From Drosophila miranda (taxonomy: Eukaryota > Arthropoda > Insecta > Diptera > Drosophilidae): a DNA stretch of 64,000 bases. How positions within the stretch are numbered: position 1 is the first letter of the stretch; each line of letters opens with the position of its first letter. The stretch lies in assembly GCF_003369915.1 (NCBI RefSeq), contig NC_046677.1, forward strand, positions 15,438,001 through 15,502,000. Direction: 5' to 3'. Shown here piece by piece: positions 1 to 10,648 of the stretch. Both the position numbers and the translations under genes were made by a program. The notes under the pieces were generated by a model. That model did not search any database and was not told where the DNA came from. It saw only the letters and a list, made by a program, of their open reading frames with translations.

Positions 1-3000
1 CCCGCCCGGTGTGACCCCTGTAATGGCTGTCGTTTGTTGCTATTGTCCAAGGCATTTTGCATGTCATTTTGGTTAATTAAATTATTTACGTCGTTCAGTT
101 TTCGGCTTAGTCGAACGAGAACACAAATTATTTTAATTAGGCCATTTCTGTGGCAGCAATTTCAAACAATTTTTTACGTGTCTTTGGGCCCCCAATGAAA
201 ACAGGGATAATCGAAAAGTGTTTGAAATTTGCATGCAATTAGAAGAAATATTATATTGTACAATTGAAATTTGTTCGAAATTAGAAATTCGAAGAAATAT
301 TATATTGTACAATTTATGGATCAAATACCGCTTCTTCTTACCTTTATACCTGGCAATAATATGTGGAACTTATTTATAATATTACAAAAGTCCGCACATT
401 TTTAATAGACGTAAAATATTTTATTGATTTAACAAAATACTTGTTACTATATTTTTCGTGGAATTTCGTATAACATATGTATGTACATATGCTGTACATC
501 TCTATTGTATTGTTTTTGTTTATTTAAATATGTATCATACTGCTTTTATGAAAAGAAAGGAATTTTCCACATATTTTTTAGGTTTTATTTGGAATTATAA
601 ATATGGCGCTACTGCTGCTGGCTCGATTTGTGTACTAGTCCAGATTTACAATTTTCAAGGATTGTTGGGTCATTACCCCAATTCCCTGTATTGGGAATGT
701 TATTTTTCAGATATATTTTTATAGAAACATTTATCATGGAATTTTGCATTCCGTTTCTGGTCTTTTAGCGTTATTTTGTGCCACCCAATCGGAGGGTTTA
801 CTGTGGGGCTTTATCGCCTTTTGCATAATGCAGCAATTCCAATTAGTTTTGCCAACTAAATTTCAATTACATTTCAAACACACGGCACTGCAAACACACA
901 CAAACACACGCATCAGAAGCTCCATCGATGCCATGGCAATGAAGTTCGCTAAAAGATGATTGCAGCATACAAAGTGTTTTGTTGCATAGAGTTCAGCGCA
1001 CGTTTTTTGGAACAAGAGTGGAGGATATTTCGGCTATGGAATACCAATAATACCCCAGGTATTTTATTGAAGATAAATACCGATACAACTCTTCGAAAGG
1101 CAGGCCAAAACTGGCTAAGACTACAAGCAAAACATATTTATAGAGGTGGAAACATTTCTGCCTGTTTCCTATAACCCAACAAATACTCAAATACACAAAT
1201 ACACTCCTGTTAGCAACCGATTACCCGGTATAAATAGATGTGCATTGAAAATATAATAATAATAAATTTCGTACAAATGTTTCGAAAAATGTAGCTACAT
1301 TTTGGGGGCTTTCGATATGTTAAAAGCATATCATTTGTTGCTCATTTAAATACCGTAATTAAGTGATATCATGCTATCTACTATATGAGTCCATGTCCAT
1401 CCCCATCGCCAACCCGCCAACGCCCCAACCTATTTGTGGTTCTGGTTCGGGTTCTGGTTCTGAAAGACCTCGCGTGCCCGGATCAAATGGTGGAGCTTGC
1501 TATTTGGATTTAAGCGCAAACAGTTGCTTATTTTGAAATTTTATTTAGAGCTAATTGTTTCCTGCTGTGCCGGGGCCACCGCATTCCCTCTAGAGTGTGA
1601 GTGTTGGCCATCATCAGCGAGGTCGGGCCAGAGCCAGGCACAATAAAAACAAACCACAGCTTGTATAAGCAAGTAAGCAAGTAACCCCCCAGATATGTAG
1701 TACACACACTCGCACACACCACCCTTAAACCCACATACATGTATGGCACGAGTCTATGTGTATGTATGTGTATATGCATACGCACCTTTGGAAAAGCTCT
1801 GCCGTGAGGACTGGACCTGGTCCTGGCCCGGTCCCATTGTCCGCCGCACTCCCGATTGTTTGTTTATTTGCCTGTTTGCCTTTGCCCGTTCACACCGCAG
1901 CAAATCGAAACGAATCGATGGGAATGGAATGGAAAGGAAAGAAAAGGACATCGTTGGACACGGTAGGGCACTCGTCTGTTTTTCCCTCCCATGTTGGACA
2001 TTCAACATGTCCGTTAACGAGAACAACTTTGAAATACTCAATATATGCATGGGGGAAAGGCGTTTTCCCATAATATTGTTAATATAGCTATATAATCGAT
2101 ACATTAACTAATCAGAAATCGGTATTTGGAAAGGATTATGTTTAGTATTTACGTGGGTTTGGTATAATTAGGTATCGGAGATAACTCCAAAGATGAAAAA
2201 AGTTGGTCGAGTCGATGCAGTTTGATTTTTGGGATGATATTCGTACTCTCATCACGACAAATCCGAGGATGAGTGGCATGTGATTCTAGTAGAATGCAAA
2301 GCAATACGAGATTCAATCAATTTTCAATTACCACGCTGCATTTCCTACTAAAACAGTAATCGAATTATGTCAAACATTCTGTGTTCTGCTTAGAACCAAC
2401 CCCACCTTTGTCCGACTTGGATTACGCACTGACAAAACCTCCATGGGGTCCTGCGTGGCAATAAACCTTATTTACGAGTAGTAGAAATCGCCCGCTGTGC
2501 GAAAAGTCAGCGGTTGGCAAGGGCACAACCCTTCACCCCTTAATGGGGTCTTTGGACATGCCACCACGCGGCGTGGCGTTAGCCCTTTTGCAAGAGCATC
2601 CCATACCCCTATCTCTCTTTATGTCTGTTTGTGTCTCTCCCTTTCGCTCCCATTGGCACGCACTGTTGACCGCAGCCGTAGACAGAGATGGCAGTAGCCA
2701 GCGACTTCGTGCAGCTGCAGTTGCAGTGGCAGCTAATGAAACCCGTCTCTCCAACGGTTAACGGGCGGACGTGGACCGCAGAAAGACGTGTTTAAATTTA
2801 GTTTTCGTTAATTTTCGTTTGTTGTCTTTTGTTGTTCAGCTCCTCCTCCTCCTCCGCCGCCTATCAGCAGCAGCCACTGATAAGAGAAGCTGTCGTCCCT
2901 TCCGCTGTGCCTGTGCCCCTGGCTCCTCGGTGCCCCTGCTGCTGCGGTCGGTCGTCAATTTGTAACGAAACATATGTTTGCCCTAAGTGACAGCCGCACT

Positions 3001-4843
3001 CACGCAGCGTTGTTGTCAGCTGATAAAAAACAGTAAGAGGAAACACGAGAGAAAGGCTGGCATCGAGTCCCAATAACTCAGATACCCTTGCAGATCAAAA
3101 GTTCATCCGATTTCGATCAGTTTTATTGAATTAGTATCAGATATTTTCAATCTCATGGCATTTGAAGGATACTTCTGGGAGGAAACTTCAGTAGGAAACC
3201 TGTTAATTATTACTATATATGTACATATATAATTACCTTATGGCTGCTGCCTTCCCTGTGTGGCAAACAAATACTTAAAATCATAATCCCCTCCCAAAGG
3301 GCATACTCGTATAACGCGAGGAGTGCAGAAGTAGATAGTGCCCAGGAAGACCATCCACTGACTCAGGGAACGGTCAATGTCCGGGTCTGGTTAGCCGGGG
3401 CGCCCCATATTGATATTGATATTGGTTCGCTTCGGTACGGATACGGTTGGTAACTTTAACAAGTTGTCATACTTATCTCTAGGTATGTTTATTTGACTGT
3501 ATTTCTTTGTACCCAGTACTTTCGGAGGATAGAGGGGTATATTTTGAATGTGTTTGGTATTTCCGTCTTTCCATTCTGCAACCATAAACATATCAACATA
3601 TCAATCGAAAATAGTAATCATTACATTCAAAATGGGCCGAAGACCATGATTTATCGCATCACGTTTAGTATTTTCTTTCGTTGTGTAGATATCCTACCCA
3701 AAAATCATCGCAAAACGTTAAATCTTATCCCCATGATCATGTAAAAAAAAAAATATAATATTTCAACTCAGTTTCGTGTAAATAAATACCATATATTGGA
3801 GGGTATCGTATAGTCGTAGTTCTCCAGTCTTGCGCTATTAAATTTCTCGTGTGTGTGGGTTAGTGTTTGTGTGTGTGTGTGGATATGTTCGAAGCTGTTC
3901 ACATATTTACCTTATTACTCCGGTTAATGCCGATGCACGTTGTCAGCATATCATACTCGTATCTATTTCCACATATTTTCGACGACCCTTCTTTACCTTT
4001 ATCTTCGCCCTTCTTCTTGTTTACCTTTTGCATTAACTCATATCACATTTTATTTTCATTTCTCTGTTTCCTTTCCAACGCGCTATAGGATTTTCTTCTT
4101 TTTTTGCAGTTTTGCATTCCATTTTTGCGGTTAATTAAACCTTGCGGTCGCTTATTTTATGTAAATAAATGATAAAATACGCGTACAGAAACTAACAAAA
4201 AAGGGCGCAATTGTCGAGTGCCTTGGACTGATGACTGGTTCTGAGAGAACATGAATTTCTGCAATTAGTTGTACAAACTAAAAACACCACCAGCGCTGAG
4301 AGTTGGAGAATTTACGCTAAAACCTCGTTAGAAACACAAACGGGTCATGGTTATTCTAGGGAATATACCCGTCGTACTCTACAATTAATATAGTAATATA
4401 TTAATGGGTCGTGACCAGCTGCATCAAACTGAAATTGTCTGTATGTTTGTGCACGTGCATTTGTGGTTAAATTTGTTAGTTAATTTGTATTTGCATATGC
4501 CTGAGCAAACGATGCCATTGTTGCAGATCATACGCGTGTGCAAATGTAAATGGTTACTAAAATGCAATCCATTTGTTATTCCATCTGTTGGTGCTCGACA
4601 AATATACAAAATCAACGTTTTGAATTTCAAAATTGAGCGCGAAACTTTTCTGCGAATATCAGTGTTGGCTAGCGCAAAATTTGTAAAATTTCATGTAAAA
4701 ATCCTGTGGATACGTAAATGCCAACAGATGGCCCTGTTTATAGTTCATGTAAGAATCAAGTAGAAGATGACTAGTTCATGTAAATAAGAACAGATGGCGG
4801 CACCTGGACAGTTGTAGAATACTTGTAAAAATCATTTACATGT
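1..4843. other. Non-coding AT-rich DNA
   Basis: I see no convincing gene here. Open frames are short, have low-complexity composition and show no family motif or consistent splice structure. The stretch contains small simple repeats: GGTTCTG-type near 1438-1462, TATG/TGTG-rich DNA near 1740-1780 and TG-rich DNA near 3850-3885. It ends in CATGTAA- and ACAGATGGC-rich DNA at about 4690-4843, immediately left of the LINE insertion. It could be intergenic or intronic. Confidence 0.6.
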
Positions 4844-4855
4844 AACAATGTAATG
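4844..4855. repeat. Left target-site duplication of the LINE
   Basis: The 12-mer AACAATGTAATG lies directly before the 5' end of the LOA-type element and recurs exactly at 10188-10199 directly after its 3' end. The flanking bases differ on both sides, so the match is limited to the duplication. Rejoining the flanks gives a continuous AT-rich pre-insertion site. Confidence 0.9.
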
Positions 4856-5181
4856 GCCGTCAGCCGTCGGGTGCTACAGGGGGATAAACGGATGTCGGGT
4901 CGGCTCGTCACAACTGTAGACTCGGAACGGGGCACAGGCTCCTCGGGTTCATGGCTTGCCCTGGATCCAAGGCGACTGTGCTCCGCGTCATAGGATACAG
5001 GTGGGCACGAGCGAACCGGCACCCGCCGTAACTGTACACACCGGCGGAAGTGCGACTATACTCTCCCCGTGAGGGCGGCTGGAAACAGGTCCTGTCTCAG
5101 CCAGGATGCTGGCTAATTGTAGTCGGGCGGAGAGAAGAAAACTCTCAGTGAAATAACCCCAATCCAAGGTGACACTGTCAT

Positions 5182-6744
5182 ATGCCGAGGGATGCATGGC
5201 CGAGGGGGTGCTCGGTCGATTATATGCGGACTCTGGATACCTGCCGACCTCCAGTTTTAATAAGGCTTCCCGGGGCACGCGGGCTATGCCCCGGGCGACT
5301 AACCCCTTCCCGCCTACTCGTGGGATCAAATATGCCAAATTTAAATAATAAAACAAAAAACACCGCAATGGAGCACGGCACTCCTCATAAAGTGCCGGAG
5401 GGAAAAGACCATCCCTCTACAAACGCATCTGGGAAACCAGTGCCCAAAAAGACGGGGAAGGAGACTAAGTCGGTCCACCGTCTCGAGGCAGCAGGCGCTG
5501 TGAGGAGAGGACCGAAAAGCCAATCGGGCCAATCCACGTCGGGGGGCCCCAAGGGCGACCCGGTTACCGGGGGGGCGACCATGCAGAGCGATATCGCGGC
5601 TGGCGGACCCCTTGGGACCGGGAACCCCTTGACAACCCCGGCAGGCGGCGCCTCTGCCTCGAAAGATAGGCCCAAGTTCCAAGACAAAAGACGTGCGGCC
5701 ATCATCCTGGGCAACGACGACCCGGTGTTCCTGGCGTCTGCCCAGGGAATCGAATCGCGGCGATGGGCCAAGACAGTCCTGCCCGACTACCAGCCAGCCA
5801 AAGCTGGCAAGGCCACAGCCAAGGCCCCAAGCAAGCGGCAACGCTCGGCGGAGGACACCGCCACACAAGTCCAACAGGCCAAGAGGACGAAGACACTGAG
5901 CAACCGCTCGTTTGCCGAGGTGGCGAGCGGAAAAACCCTGATTGGAGTCCTAGACAGGGGCTCTAAAGACGGGCAGATCCCTAGGGAGAAGTGGCACCTC
6001 GTGGAAAACGAGCTCCAAGACCGTTTCCTCCAGGAGTTGGAGGAGAATGGAGGACCACCGCCCAAGTGTGAGGACGCCGGGTGGCACCAAGGCAGGGTGA
6101 AAGCCATTGCCTGCCAAGATGCTCGCTCGGCGGCCCTCTACGCGAAGGCGGTAGCATCGCTCAAGGAGGTCTTCCCAGGAGCCCAGCTGGAGGTCGTGAA
6201 GTGGGAGGACATCCCCAGCAAGCCGGTGGCCAGAGCGTGGGTCTCGGCGAAGCCTGCAGAGCCGGATAAGATTCTCCGGATTCTGCAGGTCTGCAACCCC
6301 CACCTTCCCACAGCCGATTGGAAGGTGGCCAAGGTAGAGGAGAGCAACGGGCAGAGGCGCCAAATCATCCTCGTCCTGAACGAGGAGTCGGTCAGACTTC
6401 TCCACGACACGGAGGGCGCTGTGGACTACGGCTACAAAAAGGTAGTCGTAGTACCGTACAAGTCCGACTCCAAAGGCATGCAACCGACGGTCGAGCCAGA
6501 CCTGGAGCCCCCGGAGATCCCTACCATGGAGATCAAGCCTGCGGTGTCAGACGTGGCATCAGTGGTGTCGGATGACATCCTAGATGGTTACGTGTCAGAC
6601 GTGGGCAATCTCACTAGGGATCTCAAGCACATAGGGGTCGCGGAGGAGTTGGACTCTTCGGAGAGCGACCACGACAGGACAATGGTGGAGGTGAACCTCA
6701 GGAATGTCACTGATACTCCTGCAGATAAACCTCCACCATTGTAA
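5182..6744 (+). CDS. LINE ORF1 protein (gag-like, DUF4780 domain)
   Basis: This is a 520-codon open frame, still intact. The first ATG is at 5182, but the start at 5332 (MPNLNNK) is more likely because the sequence before it looks like translated 5' UTR. The first 230 or so residues are Gly/Pro/Lys/Arg-rich and probably disordered, as expected for a nucleic-acid-binding gag-like protein. From about residue 250 (IGVLDRGSKDGQIP) to 430 (YKKVVVVPYKSD) the pattern matches the DUF4780 domain of Drosophila LOA ORF1 proteins, including GWHQGRVKAIACQD and PSKPVARAWV. No CCHC zinc knuckle is visible. The C-terminus is acidic. It overlaps the start of ORF2 by 41 bp in another frame. Family recognition is from motif memory. 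Confidence 0.82.
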   Translation: MPRDAWPRGCSVDYMRTLDTCRPPVLIRLPGARGLCPGRLTPSRLLVGSNMPNLNNKTKNTAMEHGTPHKVPEGKDHPSTNASGKPVPKKTGKETKSVHRLEAAGAVRRGPKSQSGQSTSGGPKGDPVTGGATMQSDIAAGGPLGTGNPLTTPAGGASASKDRPKFQDKRRAAIILGNDDPVFLASAQGIESRRWAKTVLPDYQPAKAGKATAKAPSKRQRSAEDTATQVQQAKRTKTLSNRSFAEVASGKTLIGVLDRGSKDGQIPREKWHLVENELQDRFLQELEENGGPPPKCEDAGWHQGRVKAIACQDARSAALYAKAVASLKEVFPGAQLEVVKWEDIPSKPVARAWVSAKPAEPDKILRILQVCNPHLPTADWKVAKVEESNGQRRQIILVLNEESVRLLHDTEGAVDYGYKKVVVVPYKSDSKGMQPTVEPDLEPPEIPTMEIKPAVSDVASVVSDDILDGYVSDVGNLTRDLKHIGVAEELDSSESDHDRTMVEVNLRNVTDTPADKPPPL

Positions 6745-9700
6745 GGCAGCATGCGCTGCTCTCTTGCTCCACCTAGCCAAGGGTGGAGCCGACATAGTCC
6801 TCATTCAGGAGCCCTGGATCCTCGGAAACAGGGTCTCTGGTCTGAGGACTCCTGACTATAAGCTATACGTAGCTGACTCCGCAGGTAAAACTCGCACCTG
6901 CATCCTTGCAAAAAGAGATTTGCACTTATTTTTGCTCCCAAATTTAAGCAATGAAGACCAAACAGCAGTGAGCCTCGAAGGCCAGGGGTGCTCACTGAGA
7001 ATCTGCTCCACGTACATGGGTCACGACCAACCAGACCCCCCTCCACAGGCGCTCAGGGCGCTAATCACAGACTGCGAGGCCAAGGACACCGGCCTAATCG
7101 TAGGGTGCGACGCCAATGCACACCACTGCCAGTGGGGACACCAACGAAAGGGGTGAGTACCTTTTCAACTATTTACTGACCACTCAGATGGTCCTTTTAA
7201 ATAGGGGGAGTGATCCCACCTTCATTATTAAAAACCGCAAGGAGGTCCTGGACCTCACACTTGCCTCTCATGAGTTACACGGGAACATCGTATCCTGGAG
7301 GGTCCTGGAAGAGCACTCCTTCTCGTACCACAGGTACGTGGAAACCGTTTTCTCTTTTTCACTACCGAGACCAGTTCAATTTCGGAACCTTAGGCGGACA
7401 AACTGGGCTTGGTACTCAGACCACCTCTGTCGTGTTCTCCATGAGACTCCACCTGAGGAGGAGATCTCCAGGGAAGCCACGACTCATCTTGTTAAACTAT
7501 TTACCGACGCCTGCAATGAGGCGCTCGATAAATCCTGCCCCTGTAGCAAGAGCAGAGGCCGGAAGAAACCTGAATGGTGGAATCCGAAACTGAGGGAACT
7601 CCGGAAAGCCTCCCGAAGACTCTTCAATAAAGCTAAGGCTGAAAACGCTGAGCAGAACTGGGCCGATTACAAGGCCAGTCTGTCAGTTTACAATAAAGAA
7701 CTGAGGAAAGCCAAACGCGCCTCATGGCGTAAGTTCTGTAGCGACATTGAGAATAACTCGGAAGCCTCGCGCTTGCGCAAAGTTCTCTCGAAGACTACAC
7801 CCACTCTGGGCTACCTGAAGAACGCCGACCAATCATGGACAACGTCCAGCAATGAGTCGCTAAATCTTCTCCTTAACACCCACTTTCCCGGCTGCGATGA
7901 AAACAGACCACACTACATCGCGGCTCCCTCCGTTGCCTCAAGTGTTATCATGAACCTGCTAAGCCAGGAGAACATTTCCTGGGCAATAAAAAGCTTCAAA
8001 CTATACAAGTCTGCGGGACCAGATGGCATCATCCCTGCCCAACTGATTCACGCTGGACAAAAAGCCACTAATTGGCTCAAAAGGATATACGAGGGAATCT
8101 TCTCCCATGGATATATCCCGGAAACCTGGCTTCATACCAAAGTCGTCTTCATCCCCAAGGCAGGCAAGCCCTCGCACACTGCCCCCAAAGATTTCAGACC
8201 CATAAGTCTATCGTCCTTCCTTCTGAAGACGATGGAACGGCTTTTGGGGATGCATCTCACGGTAAATATTCCGCCTAGTCTATTCCCAGACTCCCAGCAT
8301 GCCTATCGGAAAGGAAGATCCACCGAAACGGCCCTACACACGATCACATCGATCATAGAAGCGTCCCTCAACTGTAAGGAGTACACCCTGGTAGCCTTCC
8401 TCGACATAGAAGGCGCCTTTAATAACATCCTCCCGACCGCCATCACGGGTGCACTGACGGACCTGGGGGTTGACTCCCGGACGGTGAGCCTGATCGATCA
8501 GATGCTACAATGCAGGACAGTTGAGGCATCACTGGGGACGTCAACGTCCACCAGATTTGTCAGTAGAGGCACCCCGCAGGGCGGAGTCCTCTCGCCCCTC
8601 CTATGGAACGTGGCAGTGAACGAACTGCTGCGGGAGATAGAGGGGGGTGGCTGCCGGGAAGCGCTAATCTTCAGCAACAACGCCAAGTATCTTGGTCTAA
8701 TCCTCGATAGAAAGCTCGATTGGAAATTGAGCATAGAGGATAGAGTAAAGAAGGCCACAGTAGCCCTCTATACTTGCAGGAAAGCCATCGGACTAAGATG
8801 GGGAATGACCCCCTATATAGTTCGGTGGCTTTACACCACCATCATACGACCGATCATGCTCTATGGAGCGGTAGTATGGTGGCCAGCCTTAGACAAAAGG
8901 ACATGCCTCAATAAACTCAGCAGAGTTCAACGCATGGCAGAGCTATGCATAACTGGCGGGCTACGCACTACTCCAAGGAATGCCCTGGATACTGTGCTGG
9001 ACCTCCTCCGCATAGATATCATGGGAAAGAAAGTGGCAACACTTTCCGCACTCAGAATGAGAGAAGCCAGACTGTGGAAAGCGTCCGCGGTTGGGCACTC
9101 GGGAATCCTGACGAGACACCCGCAATTACCAGAGAGGACAGATTATTGTGTCCCTAGTGATCACCTCTCGACGCCTTTCCAGGTATCAATCCCACTTAGG
9201 GAGGACTGGGAGATGGGCGAACCAGGACCCGCAAATGCGGTTCACTTCTACACTGATGCTGAATATCAGTCATTGCTTCAGGCTCCCGGACCACTGCAGT
9301 GTGTTCCAAGCGGAGGTTGTAGCCATCAAGGAGGCCATTTCCATCGTCTCCAAACTACTTCTAGACACGCACTTAGTGTGCGTTTTCTCGGACAGCCAAG
9401 CAGCTATTAAAGCTCTAGGCTCAATATCGTCGAACTCAGCGACTGTAAATGACTGCCGCAGGTCTCTGCACGAGATCGCAGATCAGGAAGAGGTCTATCC
9501 TTATATGGGTCCCAGGCCACAGGGACATCGAGGGGAACGACGCCGCCGACGAGCTAGCAAGGCAGGGTACTACAATTCTTCTCCTTATGGAGAGGAAGCA
9601 GGTAGAGATGCCTCTGGCTACGTGCAGGCTCCTCACGCACGAATTGTTCGAGCAAAATGCCAATAGGAGATGGCAGCAAACCGTTTCCTGTAAAATCTCA

Positions 9701-10039
9701 AGATTGATATGGCCATATCGATCGAAGAAGCGCTCAGCCGAGCTGTATAGGCTCAGCAGAGCACAGTGCTCTGCAGTTACTCGAGCCATTACGGGACACT
9801 GGCAGATCGGCACTCATGCCTCTAGACTGTCAATCCCTCATAACGACTTCTGCAGGAGTTGTCGCGACGAGGAAGAGGAGGAATCGGTCCCCCACTTCTT
9901 CTGCCACTGCCCGTCCCTTGGAAATCGTCGTCTTCGTATTCTCGGGGCCGCTTTCCTCACAGACATTTCGGACCTGTCCGAAATCAAACCAGGGACCTTG
10001 TCCAGATTCATCCAAGCCTCCGGATGGGACTGCCCTTAA
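6704..10039 (+). pseudogene. LINE ORF2 (endonuclease-RT-RNase H), broken
   Basis: The endonuclease starts at 6704 (MSLILLQINLHHC) with QEPW and GCDANAHH motifs. The frame shifts at about 7137-7150, after which the second frame continues from DTNERGEYLF. The reverse transcriptase follows: SAGPDGI at about 8014, FRPISL, FLDIEGAFNN and TPQGGVLSPLLWN. Between EIEGGGC and REALIFSNN (about 8650-8665) the expected YADD catalytic block and roughly 60-70 surrounding residues are missing. The RNase H region is split over three frames: HFYTDAE near 9245, FSDSQAAIKAL near 9388 and VPGHRDIEGNDAADELA near 9508. The C-terminal tail runs to a stop at 10039 with a Cys/His-rich FCRSCRDEE...HFFCHCPSL segment. 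Several lesions show it is inactive. Confidence 0.9.
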
Positions 10040-10187
10040 TTTGCAACAGCCTGTTTCTCCACGGTTTTTAGGCACTGGGAAGGGGCACACGCCCATGCGG
10101 CACCACAACGGACCTTCTACAGGTCCAAGTGAGCTTGGGAGGGTTTCATCACTCCCCCAGGCTACCGCCTGAACCTAACCTAACCTA

Positions 10188-10199
10188 AACAATGTAATG
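10188..10199. repeat. Right target-site duplication of the LINE
   Basis: This is the exact second copy of AACAATGTAATG, immediately after the terminal CCTAA repeats of the element. It pairs with 4844-4855. Confidence 0.9.
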
Positions 10200-10648
10200 T
10201 ACCAAAAATGTAAAATTTTTTTTTATTTCAGTAATATTACTCTAATACTTTAAAAAATTAACTAATCCAATAGAAGTGTATAAGTTAATCGGATAACATT
10301 ATTTTTAAATTACACATTGTATTTTTCTGCCAGCTTAAGTAAAGAAGATTATCTCTTAGATAAACGACGTCATTAAGGTGAGAATTTTTTCGTGGACTTT
10401 ATCGCTCACTTGAATGATGTCTGGGTCTGGTCCATAACAAGTGGAAAAGCGAAGCACTGCAGACGCATTTCTCGCTTTTATCTGAAGTTTTATTTTGCAA
10501 ATATTAAAGGAAAATTTTTGAGTTAATCCTAGAAGTAAGACCTGAATCCGGAGTACAGACAAGTAATACTACTCGTAAATCCGAAAATTTAAATAAGAGG
10601 ACCTGTGTGATAATTGTATGGTACTACCAAAAATAAATTATATAGATC
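10200..10648. other. AT-rich intergenic region upstream of the ABC transporter
   Basis: About 450 bp without a gene. It should contain the promoter and 5' UTR of the transporter that starts at 10649. I see no clear TATA box or named element. Confidence 0.5.

Larger units (their letters stand above)
4856..10187 (+). mobile_element. LOA-clade non-LTR retrotransposon, full span but defective
   Basis: This 5.3-kb element is flanked by a perfect 12-bp target-site duplication. It has a 5' UTR, an ORF1 with a DUF4780-type domain, an ORF2 with apurinic-type endonuclease, reverse transcriptase and RNase H regions, a 3' UTR and a terminal run of CCTAA units. RNase H after the reverse transcriptase, together with a DUF4780-type ORF1, is characteristic of the LOA group of the I/Jockey superfamily (bilbo, TRIM, Baggins relatives in Drosophila). 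ORF2 carries frameshifts and a deletion that removes the reverse transcriptase YADD motif, so this copy cannot move by itself. The intact duplication and near full length suggest a fairly recent insertion that decayed later. Clade is confident; the named family is not determined. Confidence 0.92.

Noticed and set aside
4404-4763. 119-codon frame left of the LINE
   Set aside because: It has biased hydrophobic/Cys composition, repeats of CATGTAA-type DNA and no family pattern.
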